Positions 8,809-15,964 of a stretch of DNA of 64,000 nucleotides are shown in pieces. Under the pieces are notes generated by a model. It saw only the letters and a list, made by a program, of their open reading frames with translations, was not told the DNA's origin and made no database searches. The stretch's first letter is position 1. Every line of letters begins with the position of its first letter. Position numbers and translations under genes: made by a program. This DNA comes from Nocardia alni (lineage in GTDB: Bacteria; Actinomycetota; Actinomycetes; Mycobacteriales; Mycobacteriaceae). The stretch lies in NCBI RefSeq assembly GCF_019038435.1, contig NZ_JAGPOX010000014.1, positions 27,420 through 91,419 of the forward strand, written 5' to 3'.

Positions 8809-9753
8809 ATGACGTTCAACTCCCTGCTGTCCAAGGCTCGCAGTGCGGCCGTGATCGCCGCTGTCGCCACGCTCGCGCCCCTGGCCGCCTGCTCGAGCTC
8901 GCATCCGGCCGCGTCACCGCACGCCCCGGGCCCCTCTCCCGCACCGGCGACAACGTCGGTCGGCGGCACCGCACTGCACGACCGATTGGCCGGGCTGGAA
9001 ACCGAATTCGATGCGCGCCTGGGTGTTTTCGCCCTCGACACCGGATCCGGGCACACCGTGGAATACCGTGCCGACGAACGATTCCCGTTCTGCTCGACCT
9101 TCAAGGCGATGCAGGCAGGCGCGATCCTCACCACCGCGGATCCGGCCGAACTGAATCGCCGCATCACCTACACCCCCGCCGACATCCTGGCCTACGCTCC
9201 GATCACGAAACAGCATGTGGCAGAAGGGATGACGGTACGCGATCTGCTCGACGCCGCCGTACGTTACAGCGACAACACCGCAGCCGACCTGCTGTTCCGC
9301 CTCATCGGCGGACCGCAGGGCCTCCAGCAGAATCTACGCAAGCTGGGCGATCAGGTCACCAGCGTCAACCGCGTCGAGCCCGAGCTGAACACGGCCGTCC
9401 CCGGCGACACCCGCGACACCACCACCCCCCGAGCCTGGGCCACCGACCTGCGCACCTACGCCCTGGGCACGACCCTGCCCACCGACAACCGCACCCTCCT
9501 GAACACCCTGCTGCGCACCAACACCACAGGCGACGGCCTCATCCGCGCCGGAGTCCCCGCAGGCTGGGTGGTCGGCGACAAGACCGGCAACTGCGGCTAC
9601 TACGGCGCCCGCCCCGACATCGCCGTCCTGCGGCCCCCCAACCGCGCCCCGATCGTCCTGGCGGTGATGTCCACCCGCCCCCTCCCCGACGACACGTACG
9701 ACAACGCGCTTGTAGCCAAGGCCACCAGCACAACCCTCCAGGCTCTCGGCTGA
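8809..9753 (+). CDS. bla: Class A beta-lactamase lipoprotein with C69/C238 pair
   Basis: The 314-residue enzyme hydrolyses beta-lactams outside the membrane. A signal peptide ends in lipobox LAAC (Cys28) and a Pro/Ser/Thr linker follows. All catalytic boxes are intact: CSTFK (Ser96 and Lys99, Ambler 70 and 73), SDN (154-156), EPELN (Glu190, Ambler 166) and KTG (258-260). Cys95 and Cys262 fall at Ambler 69 and 238, the positions bridged by a disulfide in class A carbapenemases such as KPC and NMC-A. Whether the spectrum is carbapenemase or penicillinase cannot be read from sequence. A LysR gene is divergent. AST-1 and FAR-1 of Nocardia are the nearest remembered relatives. Confidence 0.92.
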   Translation: MTFNSLLSKARSAAVIAAVATLAPLAACSSSHPAASPHAPGPSPAPATTSVGGTALHDRLAGLETEFDARLGVFALDTGSGHTVEYRADERFPFCSTFKAMQAGAILTTADPAELNRRITYTPADILAYAPITKQHVAEGMTVRDLLDAAVRYSDNTAADLLFRLIGGPQGLQQNLRKLGDQVTSVNRVEPELNTAVPGDTRDTTTPRAWATDLRTYALGTTLPTDNRTLLNTLLRTNTTGDGLIRAGVPAGWVVGDKTGNCGYYGARPDIAVLRPPNRAPIVLAVMSTRPLPDDTYDNALVAKATSTTLQALG

Positions 9754-9817
9754 GCCGGGGGAATGACGGCCGCGATGAGAGACGACTCAGGCGGCACCGT
9801 CGAACGAGTCGATATGC

Positions 9818-9859
9818 TGGTCTGGTCAACGCACTGCCGGAGCGGCGTCGACCAGACCA
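9818..9859 (+). terminator. Long hairpin between bla and the next small gene
   Basis: TGGTCTGGTC (9818-9827) and GACCAGACCA (9850-9859) are perfect 10-bp arms. After one mismatch, four more pairs (ACGC/GCGT) leave a 12-base loop. No T tract follows. It may end bla transcription or, being directly upstream of the 9876 gene, act as a regulatory stem. Confidence 0.5.
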
Positions 9860-9875
9860 CGGAGGTTGCGGATTC

Positions 9876-10187
9876 TTGTGTCGTGCCGATCATGAGGAAG
9901 TCGCGCGCACCTTGGAATCGGTGCTCGAGGTGGTCGCTCTGCCGGGGACCGATGTCTCCTGGTCGGGATTCGACGAACCTGAGCAGGCGATCGCCGAGCT
10001 CCGGGATCTGATCTGGCAGGTGCGGCAACCGGATCCGGATCAGTCTGTGTTGCACCAGATCTCGCTGCTATTCGCACCGACCGGTGCGCTCCAGGAAATC
10101 GCGATCAGCAGCGGCTGGGGCGTGGCGTTCCTCGCCATCGCGCAACGCATGGATCGCGCTGTGGGCACCTCCCCTCCGGGCCGGTAG
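9876..10187 (+). CDS. Small hypothetical protein with TTG start
   Basis: A 103-residue acidic product of unknown function. The reading frame shows normal codon use (GC-rich third positions). A GGAGG at 9861-9865 sits 10 bases before the TTG at 9876, which is why that start was chosen; no ATG or GTG fits. The sequence has a central helical stretch (EPEQAIAELRDLIWQVRQ) and a more hydrophobic C-terminal half; no motif was recognised. It converges on the SDR gene 6 bp away. Confidence 0.5.
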   Translation: MCRADHEEVARTLESVLEVVALPGTDVSWSGFDEPEQAIAELRDLIWQVRQPDPDQSVLHQISLLFAPTGALQEIAISSGWGVAFLAIAQRMDRAVGTSPPGR

Positions 10188-10192
10188 CCGCT

Positions 10193-10930
10193 CTACAGCT
10201 GGGTGACGCCGCCATCGACATAGAGCTCCGCACCGGTGGTGAAGGAGCTCAGGTCTCCAGCGAGGTAGACGGCAGTGGCGGCGACTTCCTCGGGACGGCC
10301 GATTCGGCCGAGTGGGGTGGGTGCGGCTGCCGGATCCCCCTGCGGAATCTCGGCTCGTAGTTCGTCGGCGCCGGGGGTGGCGACGGGGCCGGGGGTGAGG
10401 GCGTTGACTCGAATGCCGCGAACGGCCAGTTCGGCGGCCCAGGTGCGGGCGAGGCTGCGGATGGCGGCCTTGGTGGCCGCGTAGATGCCCAGGCCCGGGA
10501 CGCCCCGCAGGGCCGCGCTGGAGGACAGCAGGATTACCGATGCACCGGCCGACAGCAGCGGTAGCGCCTTCTGGATCGTGAAGACCGTGCCCTTGAGGTT
10601 GATCGCGGTGACACGGTCGAAGCCCTCCTCGGTGATCTCGCCGAGCGGGCCGAAGTCCCCGACACCGGCATTGGCGACGACGATGTCGAGATGTCCGCTG
10701 CGCTCGGCGATTTCGGTGAAAACCCGATCGAGATCATCGAGTTTCGATACGTCGCTTCGGATTCCGATGGCGCGGTCACCGATCTGCTCGACCGCGGCGT
10801 CCAGCTCGACCTTACGGCGGCCGGTCAGGTAGACCGTCGCTCCCTCCTGCGCGAACCGGCGGGCTATGGCCAGGCCGATGCCGGTAGACGCACCGGTGAC
10901 CAGGGCAGTCTTGCCGTTCAGCTGTGTCAT
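10193..10930 (-). CDS. SDR family NAD(P)-dependent oxidoreductase under Rrf2 control
   Basis: The 245-residue classical short-chain dehydrogenase has the cofactor motif TGASTGIG, NAG in VVANAGVG, the catalytic Ser in LSSSAAL, YAATK (Tyr-x-x-x-Lys) and the C-terminal VDGGVTQL. Its substrate is unknown. It lies 77 bp downstream of a co-oriented Rrf2-type regulator, and its own promoter carries the same 17-bp operator as the regulator. It is therefore probably derepressed by whatever signal that regulator senses; electrophile or quinone detoxification is a reasonable guess, not shown. Confidence 0.88.
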   Translation of the reverse strand: MTQLNGKTALVTGASTGIGLAIARRFAQEGATVYLTGRRKVELDAAVEQIGDRAIGIRSDVSKLDDLDRVFTEIAERSGHLDIVVANAGVGDFGPLGEITEEGFDRVTAINLKGTVFTIQKALPLLSAGASVILLSSSAALRGVPGLGIYAATKAAIRSLARTWAAELAVRGIRVNALTPGPVATPGADELRAEIPQGDPAAAPTPLGRIGRPEEVAATAVYLAGDLSSFTTGAELYVDGGVTQL

Positions 10931-10945
10931 GAGAACCTCCTAGTG

Positions 10946-10962
10946 GTAACCATTTTTGTTAC
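10946..10962. promoter_or_regulatory. Rrf2-type operator in front of SDR
   Basis: GTAAC-CATTTTT-GTTAC, a perfect 5-bp inverted repeat with 7-bp AT-rich spacer, lies 15 bp upstream of the SDR start. The same pattern recurs upstream of the adjacent Rrf2 gene (11460-11476). Confidence 0.7.
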
Positions 10963-11007
10963 ATTCAAAGCCGCGGGTAGGAGTTCGAAACCCCAGGATT
11001 GCCGAAG

Positions 11008-11439
11008 TCAGGCGGCCCGCAATATATCCCGCAGTACGTCTTCGAGCGTGGTCTTCGCCAACTCCTCGCGGAGAGCAGCCTCGGCGCCGGCGTAGACGGC
11101 AGCCATGACAGGGCCGATGCCATGCCCCACAACACATTCAGGGTCGGGCGTCGAGGAATGCAGCGCGAAAACCGGCCCCGGTTCGATCGCGTCGTACACA
11201 TCGCGCAGACTGATCGCCGCCAACTCACGCGACAGCATCCATCCGGCCCCGGCGCCGCGCCGGGACTCGACCAAGCCTGCCGAGCGCAGTTCGGACAGCA
11301 GGCGACGAATCACCACCGGGTTGGTGTTGACACTCGTGGCGATCTGCTCGGAGGTGGCGACCTCGTTACCGCGGCGCTGGTACAGCCCGATCCAGGTCAG
11401 AGCATGCGCGGCGATGGTCAGCCTGCTGTTGGCACTCAT
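11008..11439 (-). CDS. Rrf2 family transcriptional regulator (YwnA-like)
   Basis: The 143-residue protein carries the Rrf2 winged HTH (about residues 5-80, with TSEQIATSVNTNPVVIRRLLSELRSAGLVESRRGAGAGW). It contains one cysteine, in PECVVGHG, and lacks the three-Cys set that binds Fe-S clusters in IscR or NsrR. A cluster-free, YwnA/CymR-like or single-thiol sensor is more likely. Operators in its own promoter and in that of the SDR gene support autoregulation and control of its neighbour. Confidence 0.85.
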   Translation of the reverse strand: MSANSRLTIAAHALTWIGLYQRRGNEVATSEQIATSVNTNPVVIRRLLSELRSAGLVESRRGAGAGWMLSRELAAISLRDVYDAIEPGPVFALHSSTPDPECVVGHGIGPVMAAVYAGAEAALREELAKTTLEDVLRDILRAA

Positions 11440-11459
11440 CTCGCACCTCCGATCATGTT

Positions 11460-11476
11460 GTAACCATAATAGTTAC
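11460..11476. promoter_or_regulatory. Rrf2-type operator in front of the regulator
   Basis: GTAAC-CATAATA-GTTAC lies 20 bp upstream of the Rrf2 start. It shares the half-sites, spacing and CAT start of the spacer with the box at 10946-10962. Two independent matches at neighbouring promoters make this a convincing binding site. Confidence 0.7.
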
Positions 11477-11515
11477 GACACCTTTGCGGCAAGACCTTTC
11501 GTGCACTCATACCCA

Positions 11516-12097
11516 TCACGAACCGGCGCGGGTGAACAGTGCGACCGCGTCGGTGACGAGCGGATCGATCATCTCGCCCGGTGCACGACCCGAGGTCACC
11601 AGCACGGCGATGCCCTGCATGGTCGCGGCCAGTAGCAGTTGCAGCCGCCACGGATCGCCCGGCGGCAGTACATCGGCCCGCTGCCCCTCCTCGATCAGCG
11701 CGCCGTACGCCGCGAACAGCCGGGTCGAGGCCTTCTCCAGGGCCGGGGAAGGCTCGTCCAGTTTAGCGGCGAACATCAACTCGAACAGGTTCGCGTCGTT
11801 CGCCGCGAACTCCACGAAGGCTCGCCCCGCGCCGAGTAGTTGTTCGCGATAGTCCTCCGAGCCGTCGATCGCCGCGCGCACACTGTCGCCCAGCCGGGCG
11901 AATCCGGCCTCGGCCAAGGCGTCCAGCAGTGCCTTGCGGTCGGCGAAGTGGCGGCGCGGTGCGGCGTGGCTGACGCCTACCTGCCGGGCGAGATCGCGTA
12001 GCGACAGATGGTCGATGCCCTGCTCCCGCAGCGTGCGCTCCGCCTCGGCGAGCAACGCCGCCCGCAGGTCACCGTGGTGATAGGCGCGATCGGTCAT
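11516..12097 (-). CDS. TetR family repressor divergent from an SDR gene
   Basis: The 193-residue protein has a TetR_N HTH (about residues 8-55: GIDHLSLRDLARQVGVSHAAPRRHFADRKALLDAL) and a TetR_C_33 (WHG-type) ligand domain. It is divergent from the SDR gene at 12161 over 63 bp packed with inverted repeats, so it probably represses that gene and itself. The ligand is unknown. Confidence 0.88.
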   Translation of the reverse strand: MTDRAYHHGDLRAALLAEAERTLREQGIDHLSLRDLARQVGVSHAAPRRHFADRKALLDALAEAGFARLGDSVRAAIDGSEDYREQLLGAGRAFVEFAANDANLFELMFAAKLDEPSPALEKASTRLFAAYGALIEEGQRADVLPPGDPWRLQLLLAATMQGIAVLVTSGRAPGEMIDPLVTDAVALFTRAGS

Positions 12098-12110
12098 ACC
12101 ACACCCTAAC

Positions 12111-12133
12111 AGTCAATGTAGCCGTTGACTACA
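12111..12133. promoter_or_regulatory. Overlapping palindromes, TetR operator candidate
   Basis: AGTCAA-N8-TTGACT (12111-12130) overlaps TGTAG-N7-CTACA (12117-12133). Two near-copies, ACAATGTTGTC and ACATTGTTGTC, follow toward the SDR start. The whole 63-bp intergenic region appears to be regulatory. Confidence 0.5.
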
Positions 12134-12160
12134 ATGTTGTCAGGAGATACATTGTTGTCT

Positions 12161-13048
12161 ATGACTACATTCGATATCCCGCAGATCCCCAATTTGACCG
12201 GCAAGACCGCGATCGTGACCGGCGCCAACAGTGGTATCGGACGCTCGACCGCTCAGGCGCTCGCCGCGGCCGGCGCCCACGTCGTGCTGGCCGTGCGCGA
12301 TCTCGTCAAGGGGCAGACGGCCGCGGCCGCCATGCTCGGCGCGACCGAGGTCCGAGAGCTCGATCTCGCCGACCTGAGCTCGGTGCGCGATTTCGCCGCG
12401 CACTGGGATGGGCCGATCGACCTGCTGATCAACAACGCGGGTGTCTCGGGGCCCACACTGACCCGCACCGCAGACGGATTCGAGTCGAAATTCGGCATCA
12501 ACCACCTGGGTCACTTCGCACTGACCACCCTGCTGCTCGAGCACCTCACCGGCCGGGTGGTCACCCTGGCCTCACTGGCCGAGCGCATGGCCCACCTCGA
12601 CCTCGACGACCCGAACTGGGAGCGCCGCCCCTACGAACAGTCCCGCGCCTACGCCGATTCGAAAATGGCGAACCTACTGTTCACAACGGAACTCCAACGC
12701 CGGCTCACCGCCTCGGGATCACCGGTACTGGCCATGGCCGCACACCCAGGCATGGTCGCGACGAACATCTACAACAATTCGGGCCCGCGCACCGCGCACT
12801 CCGTGCTGTGGGCGATCGCGATCCGGCTCCTGGCCCAGGATTCCGATCACGGCGCGCTGCCCGTCCTGTACGCGGCCGTCGCTGACCTGCCCGGCGACAG
12901 CTTCACCGGCCCGCGTCACCTCATGCATATGCGCGGCGGCGCGCAATCGCTCGAGCGCTCGGACACCGCACGGGATCCGGAACTGGCCCGGCGTCTGTGG
13001 ACCGAATCCGAACGGCTCACCGGGATCCCCTCACCGCTGGCAGCCTGA
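12161..13048 (+). CDS. SDR family oxidoreductase (retinol dehydrogenase-like)
   Basis: The 295-residue short-chain dehydrogenase has TGANSGIG, the NNAG motif in LLINNAGVSG and an active-site region with SLAERM and YADSKMANL (Tyr-x-x-x-Lys). This is the pattern of the SDR subgroup annotated as retinol dehydrogenase-like or WWOX-like in actinomycetes. AGGAG at 12142-12146 lies 14 bases from the ATG at 12161, so a TTG start at 12152 or 12155 is also possible. It is divergent from the TetR gene and probably its target. Confidence 0.85.
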   Translation: MTTFDIPQIPNLTGKTAIVTGANSGIGRSTAQALAAAGAHVVLAVRDLVKGQTAAAAMLGATEVRELDLADLSSVRDFAAHWDGPIDLLINNAGVSGPTLTRTADGFESKFGINHLGHFALTTLLLEHLTGRVVTLASLAERMAHLDLDDPNWERRPYEQSRAYADSKMANLLFTTELQRRLTASGSPVLAMAAHPGMVATNIYNNSGPRTAHSVLWAIAIRLLAQDSDHGALPVLYAAVADLPGDSFTGPRHLMHMRGGAQSLERSDTARDPELARRLWTESERLTGIPSPLAA

Positions 13049-13079
13049 GCCGCACGTCGGGTCACTACGCTGAACACCT

Positions 13080-13484
13080 ATGGCTCGCTACGTGATCGAC
13101 GCCCCGACCCTGCTCCATCTCGTGGATGCCGGACTCCGTGTCGATCCGAGCCACCGGCTGGTCGCCCCCAACTCGATCCGGTCGGAGGCACTGGAACTGC
13201 TGCTTCAGGACGTCCATGCGGGCAGGCGCACCGAAAAGGACGCTCTCGCAGCACATGAGCGAATCACCGAGACGAAGATCCGGCTGCTCGGCGATCGCGC
13301 GTCACGCCGCGCCGCGCCGCAGCTGGCCCGGAGCAAGGGCTGGGACAGGATCAGGACCGCCGAATACCTCGCGATCACCCGTTTACAGGCCGATGCGCTG
13401 GTGACGGTGGACCCGAACCTGTCCGCCGCAGCGCAGGACTCCGTGCCGGTCGGCGCCATCGAGGACCTGCTCGTTCCGGAGTAA
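13080..13484 (+). CDS. PIN-like domain protein without a partner antitoxin
   Basis: The 134-residue product resembles VapC-type PIN ribonucleases. It has an N-terminal YVIDAPTLLHLV with the first acidic residue, Glu in IRSEALELLLQDV, and acidic residues in AEYLAITRLQADALVTVDPNL near the end. These could form the metal-binding cluster of four acids. No small antitoxin gene precedes it: only 31 bp separate it from the SDR gene, which encodes nothing antitoxin-like. It may be a solitary or domesticated PIN nuclease. The assignment rests on motif spacing only. Confidence 0.65.
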   Translation: MARYVIDAPTLLHLVDAGLRVDPSHRLVAPNSIRSEALELLLQDVHAGRRTEKDALAAHERITETKIRLLGDRASRRAAPQLARSKGWDRIRTAEYLAITRLQADALVTVDPNLSAAAQDSVPVGAIEDLLVPE

Positions 13485-13535
13485 CCCGAGGTACACGCGA
13501 GTGGACAGGCCCGTCGACCGCGCCCGGGCGAGGCG

Positions 13536-13927
13536 GATGCCTACCGGTCGTTGCCGGTTCGACCTTGACCGTGAGGTAGGCATGGGAGGGGCTGAGCCAC
13601 TGTGAGCCAACAAAGCCGACCAGACGACGGATCTTCTCGCGAGCGTGGACTCCGTGACAGTCGGCGTCGCCGACACCGTGCCCGCCCCGAGGCAAACGCA
13701 TCACCCGCACTCACCTCAGCGCAGCAGATGCCTACCGGTCGGCATGGGCCGCCAACTCGGCCTGGACGGTCATGTAGGCATGAGAGGAGTTGAGCCACGG
13801 CAAGCAGACCCACCACGCGGCGAATCTTCCTCTCACGCGCGGGACTCCGTGACACTCGGTGTCGCCCGACAAGGGCCTGCCTGGAAGCACCGGACCAAGG
13901 CGTCGGTTGCGCTCACCCGGCACAGCC
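13536..13927 (-). pseudogene. Two decayed tandem copies of the recX 3' end
   Basis: The recX 3' end, starting at 13928 with GACGCCTACCG (including the stop), is followed downstream by two degenerate copies beginning GATGCCTACCGG at 13727 and 13536. The periods are 201 and 191 bp. Each copy keeps blocks such as GTAGGCATGAGAGGAG / GTAGGCATGGGAGGGG and CGGCGAATCTTC / CGACGGATCTTC, and the two share GGACTCCGTGACA. Indels shift the reading frame, so they are not translated as RecX. One translated fragment reads ERKIRRVVGLL against DKKIRRLVGLL in RecX. They fill the 448-bp gap between the PIN-like gene and recX; nothing else was seen there. Confidence 0.75.
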
Positions 13928-13932
13928 GACGC

Positions 13933-15960
13933 CTACCGCTCGTCGGCGGCCGCCAGTTCGGCCTTGACGGTCGCGTAGGCCTGAGAGGGGCTGTAGCCGC
14001 GACGGGCCAGTAGACCTACCAGGCGGCGAATCTTCTTGTCGCGGTCCAGGTCTGGGGACATGGCGTGCAGCTTGCGACGCAGTAGGGCGATAGCGGCATC
14101 GTCGGTGTCGGTATCTGTCGACGTGTCGGCCGGTACGGCGCGCAAGACCGGCGCTGCTACATCGGCGCCCTCTTCTCCCGAATCCGAGCACTCCTGCTCG
14201 GGCGGGCCTGGGGATTCGATTCCCGTCGCCTCGATCAGCGCAGTACTGGCAGCGTTGAAGCTGTATCCACGAGCGACCAGTTCATCTATGAGGCGGCGGA
14301 ACTCGAGCGGATTGCGTGCGTATTCGGGCATCTCACGCAGCTTCCGGCGAATCCAGGCGAGAGCGAAATCGTCGTACGGTTTGCCCACGGATTCCTGTGC
14401 GCGCGCTGCGGCATGGGCGGCGGCGCGATCGTCCGACTCTGTTCGCCATTGCGGTGCGGGTTTGGGGTGTCGCCGTCGCAACCGTTCGGAGCCGGACAGG
14501 CTATTCGCAGAGTGCTGATCCGAGTACTGCTCGTCGTGGCGGGGCGGGTCGGGGAATTCGACCGTCGCCAGTTCCGCGGTGACCACCGAGTAGGCGGTGG
14601 AGGGATCGTAGCCACGACGAGCGAGCAGACCCACCAAACGGCGGATCGCCTTGTCGCGCTCCAGATTCGCGGGAAGCGTGCGAAGTTTCTGGCGGACCAG
14701 CTCGCCGGCGCGGGACCGTTCGTCGTCGGCGCTGATGGACTCCAGAGCAGGTGCGGCGTCCTCGGGGGTAATCCCCTTGCGGCGCAGCTCCTGGGCAAGC
14801 ACCTTCTTACCCTTGCCGGAGTAGGCGTGCCGAGAATGCACCCACTGTTCGGCGAATGCCGCATCGTTGATCAGCCCGACCGTAGCGAGCCTGTCCAGCG
14901 TTCGCTCGGTGATCTCGGGCGTAAACCCCTTGGCCGCCAACTTATCCGCCAGTTCAGCCCGGCTACGAGCACGATCGGTGAGCAACCGCAGGCAGGTCTC
15001 CTTGGCCTGCGCCTCCGTCCCGCCCTGCGGTTCGTGGCCGGACTCCGCACCACGCCGCCCTCCCCTGCGGGTGCGGCGACCGGCCTCTGGCTCGGACGAT
15101 TCATCGCGTAAGGCGGTGGACTCGGATGCCACATCGCCGAATGCACCCGCTTGCCGATGGACACGCTGACGTGCCTCGGGTTCTCGGTCGGCCGCAGTAT
15201 CCTCAGCCCGCCCACCAAGCGCCGACCGGCTCGTCGAATCATCTTGCCGCAGTGAGTTTCCGGCATTCTTGCCACGCGCGGATCCTCGATGGGCACGATG
15301 CCCCGCTCCGGACTCCGGAAGGTCATGAGACTCCGGAAGGTCATCGCCGGGCATAGTGCCCCTTGGCACACCACGCTCCGGCTCGCGCTCGGATCGTTCG
15401 GCACCCTGCCTGGATCCGAATCCAGCACGGCGACCGGAACCGAACGATTCGCTACTGAGATCCGCATTCCCGAACGCCCGGTCGTCCGACGGCCGACACG
15501 TCCTGGCATCTCGCGGAGAAATGCTCTCCGAATCCTTTCGGCGAGAACGACTTCCGGACCAGGGATCAACGACCTCCCGGATCCTTTCCCCGGGACCGGC
15601 GCTGACAGGCCGCTTCATCAATTCTTCGAGTGAAGGTTCCTCGGTCGGCGACGACTCTGCACTGGCGTCACTTGTACCGATGACGCGACGGCACCCCTGG
15701 TCGACACCAGCGTCCGACTCGACAGCCCCACCGTCCGAGCGAAACACACCACCGACCGCAGCCCCCTCCCCCGCGCCCGCCCGCTTCTTCCGCCCCGAAC
15801 GACGTTGCGGCCGAGGAGATCCGGGCCGGTCAGCATCCTCGTCCGACCGCCCCCCGGACTCCAGCTGCTCTATCTGCCGCCGCAGCAGCTCTACTTCATC
15901 GAGCCGAGTCGCGCCAGGGTCACGGGATGACCCGGACCCCGGCGTTCCCCGGTCCGGCAT
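13933..15960 (-). CDS. recX: Oversized RecX recombination regulator with extra C-terminal modules
   Basis: RecX modulates RecA filaments. This 675-residue protein is about four times the usual length. Residues 1 to about 317 are a low-complexity Arg/Ser/Glu/Gly-rich extension. A standard RecX core spans about 318-466 (CLRLLTDRARSRAELADKL, then ARRGYDPSTAYSVV). Two further RecX-like three-helix modules follow: about 530-578 (IRRKLREMPEY, ARGYSFNAAS) and 622-674 (LRRKLHAMSPDLDRDKKIRRL, ARRGYSPSQAY). Acidic linkers separate them. The ATG at 15960 lies 4 bp after the recA stop, so the genes are co-transcribed. The module expansion is unusual and matches the decayed copies downstream. Confidence 0.88.
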   Translation of the reverse strand: MPDRGTPGSGSSRDPGATRLDEVELLRRQIEQLESGGRSDEDADRPGSPRPQRRSGRKKRAGAGEGAAVGGVFRSDGGAVESDAGVDQGCRRVIGTSDASAESSPTEEPSLEELMKRPVSAGPGERIREVVDPWSGSRSRRKDSESISPRDARTCRPSDDRAFGNADLSSESFGSGRRAGFGSRQGAERSEREPERGVPRGTMPGDDLPESHDLPESGAGHRAHRGSARGKNAGNSLRQDDSTSRSALGGRAEDTAADREPEARQRVHRQAGAFGDVASESTALRDESSEPEAGRRTRRGGRRGAESGHEPQGGTEAQAKETCLRLLTDRARSRAELADKLAAKGFTPEITERTLDRLATVGLINDAAFAEQWVHSRHAYSGKGKKVLAQELRRKGITPEDAAPALESISADDERSRAGELVRQKLRTLPANLERDKAIRRLVGLLARRGYDPSTAYSVVTAELATVEFPDPPRHDEQYSDQHSANSLSGSERLRRRHPKPAPQWRTESDDRAAAHAAARAQESVGKPYDDFALAWIRRKLREMPEYARNPLEFRRLIDELVARGYSFNAASTALIEATGIESPGPPEQECSDSGEEGADVAAPVLRAVPADTSTDTDTDDAAIALLRRKLHAMSPDLDRDKKIRRLVGLLARRGYSPSQAYATVKAELAAADER

Positions 15961-15964
15961 CGGT

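Noticed and set aside
13080..13484. PIN-like gene as part of a VapBC pair
   Set aside because: Only 31 bp precede it and the upstream gene is an SDR enzyme; no antitoxin was seen.
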